From NCBI RefSeq assembly GCF_002953935.1, contig NZ_CP026514.1, positions 1,550,001 to 1,614,000 of the forward strand: 64,000 bases of DNA, read 5' to 3'. Position numbers and translations under genes: made by a program. The stretch is from Arthrobacter sp. PGP41 (lineage in GTDB: Bacteria; Actinomycetota; Actinomycetes; Actinomycetales; Micrococcaceae). Positions 63,806 to 64,000 of this stretch are shown here, one piece after another; the first letter of the stretch is position 1, and the number at the start of each line of letters is the position of its first letter. The notes beneath the pieces were generated by a model, which was not told the origin of the DNA, made no database searches, and saw nothing but the letters and a program-made list of their open reading frames with translations.

Positions 63806-64000
63806 TGACACAGGAACTTCTCGACACCATGCCCGCGCTGCGCATCGGACGGCCGCTCGTGGTGGCCATTGATGGCCCCTCCGGTTCCGGCAAGTCCAGC
63901 GTCAGCAAGGAAGTGGCCCGCAGGCTCCGGCTCGCCTACCTGGACACCGGCGCGATGTACCGCGCCCTGACCTGGGATTGCGTTAACAGGGGTATTGACC
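63805..64000 (+). CDS. cmk: Cytidylate kinase, partial (N-terminus)
   Basis: The ATG at 63805 shares a base with the tyrA stop. The visible 65 residues read [15 protein letters not shown] then the P-loop [17 protein letters not shown], and [18 protein letters not shown], the CMP-binding signature. The protein phosphorylates CMP and dCMP. The remainder lies past the window end. The in-frame GTG and ATG further on could be alternative starts, but the one used gives coupling to tyrA. Confidence 0.93.
   Translation, partial: MTQELLDTMPALRIGRPLVVAIDGPSGSGKSSVSKEVARRLRLAYLDTGAMYRALTWDCVNRGID

Overview
This window is a chromosome segment from a high-GC actinobacterium of the Arthrobacter/Pseudarthrobacter group. 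The 16S rRNA sequence has the character of that group. The gene order also follows the actinobacterial backbone known from Mycobacterium tuberculosis: pheST, argCJBDFRGH, mpg, tyrS, a TPR gene, a HAD phosphatase, a small protein, tlyA, nadK, recN, pyrG, NUDIX, xerD, parA, scpAB, rluB and cmk. Mycothiol-type enzymes and many GTG starts fit the same picture. No prophage, insertion sequence, CRISPR array or tRNA gene was seen.

Layout. 1-3.5 kb: end of an MFS transporter gene, mutT, a radical SAM gene behind a LexA-type box, a SIMPL-domain protein and a small HExxH protein. 3.6-7.3 kb: pheS-pheT. 7.3-13.4 kb: an accessory locus with a phosphopantetheinyl transferase, an M1 aminopeptidase and a Pls-type membrane NRPS (adenylation domain, carrier domain, then three left-handed beta-helix modules between membrane segments). 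By its architecture this is a candidate poly-lysine-type homopolymer synthetase. 13.5-14.4 kb: a quinone oxidoreductase. 14.6-23.3 kb: the complete arginine operon with its repressor, closed by an unusual 87-bp symmetric hairpin. 23.4-27.6 kb: a PNPOx-like flavoprotein, a mycothiol-dependent isomerase-family protein and a DNA alkylation repair island (ogt, ada-alkA fusion, mpg). 27.7-31.2 kb: a HelD/HelR-type RNA polymerase-recycling ATPase and tyrS.

31.3-37.3 kb: a complete rRNA operon (16S-23S-5S, no tRNA in the spacer) inserted between tyrS and the TPR gene. 37.7-48.5 kb: conserved information-processing genes from the TPR protein to xerD plus a MutT/MTH1-like NUDIX gene. 48.5-58.8 kb: a carbon-use island with a gntR-prpD-prpB-prpC operon, divergent prpE, a CitA/CitB-type two-component system and dctA. 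It lies between xerD and parA and links propionate degradation, which yields succinate and pyruvate, to C4-dicarboxylate uptake. 59-64 kb: parA, scpA, scpB, rluB, tyrA and the start of cmk.

Recurring regulatory signals include -10-like hexamers 6-7 nt upstream of several start codons that lack a Shine-Dalgarno (probable leaderless mRNAs), paired TGTATACA palindromes at the prp promoters, and a small family of intergenic repeats related to ACGCTCTCkCAsTTrATG. All assignments come from reading the sequence; no database search was run.
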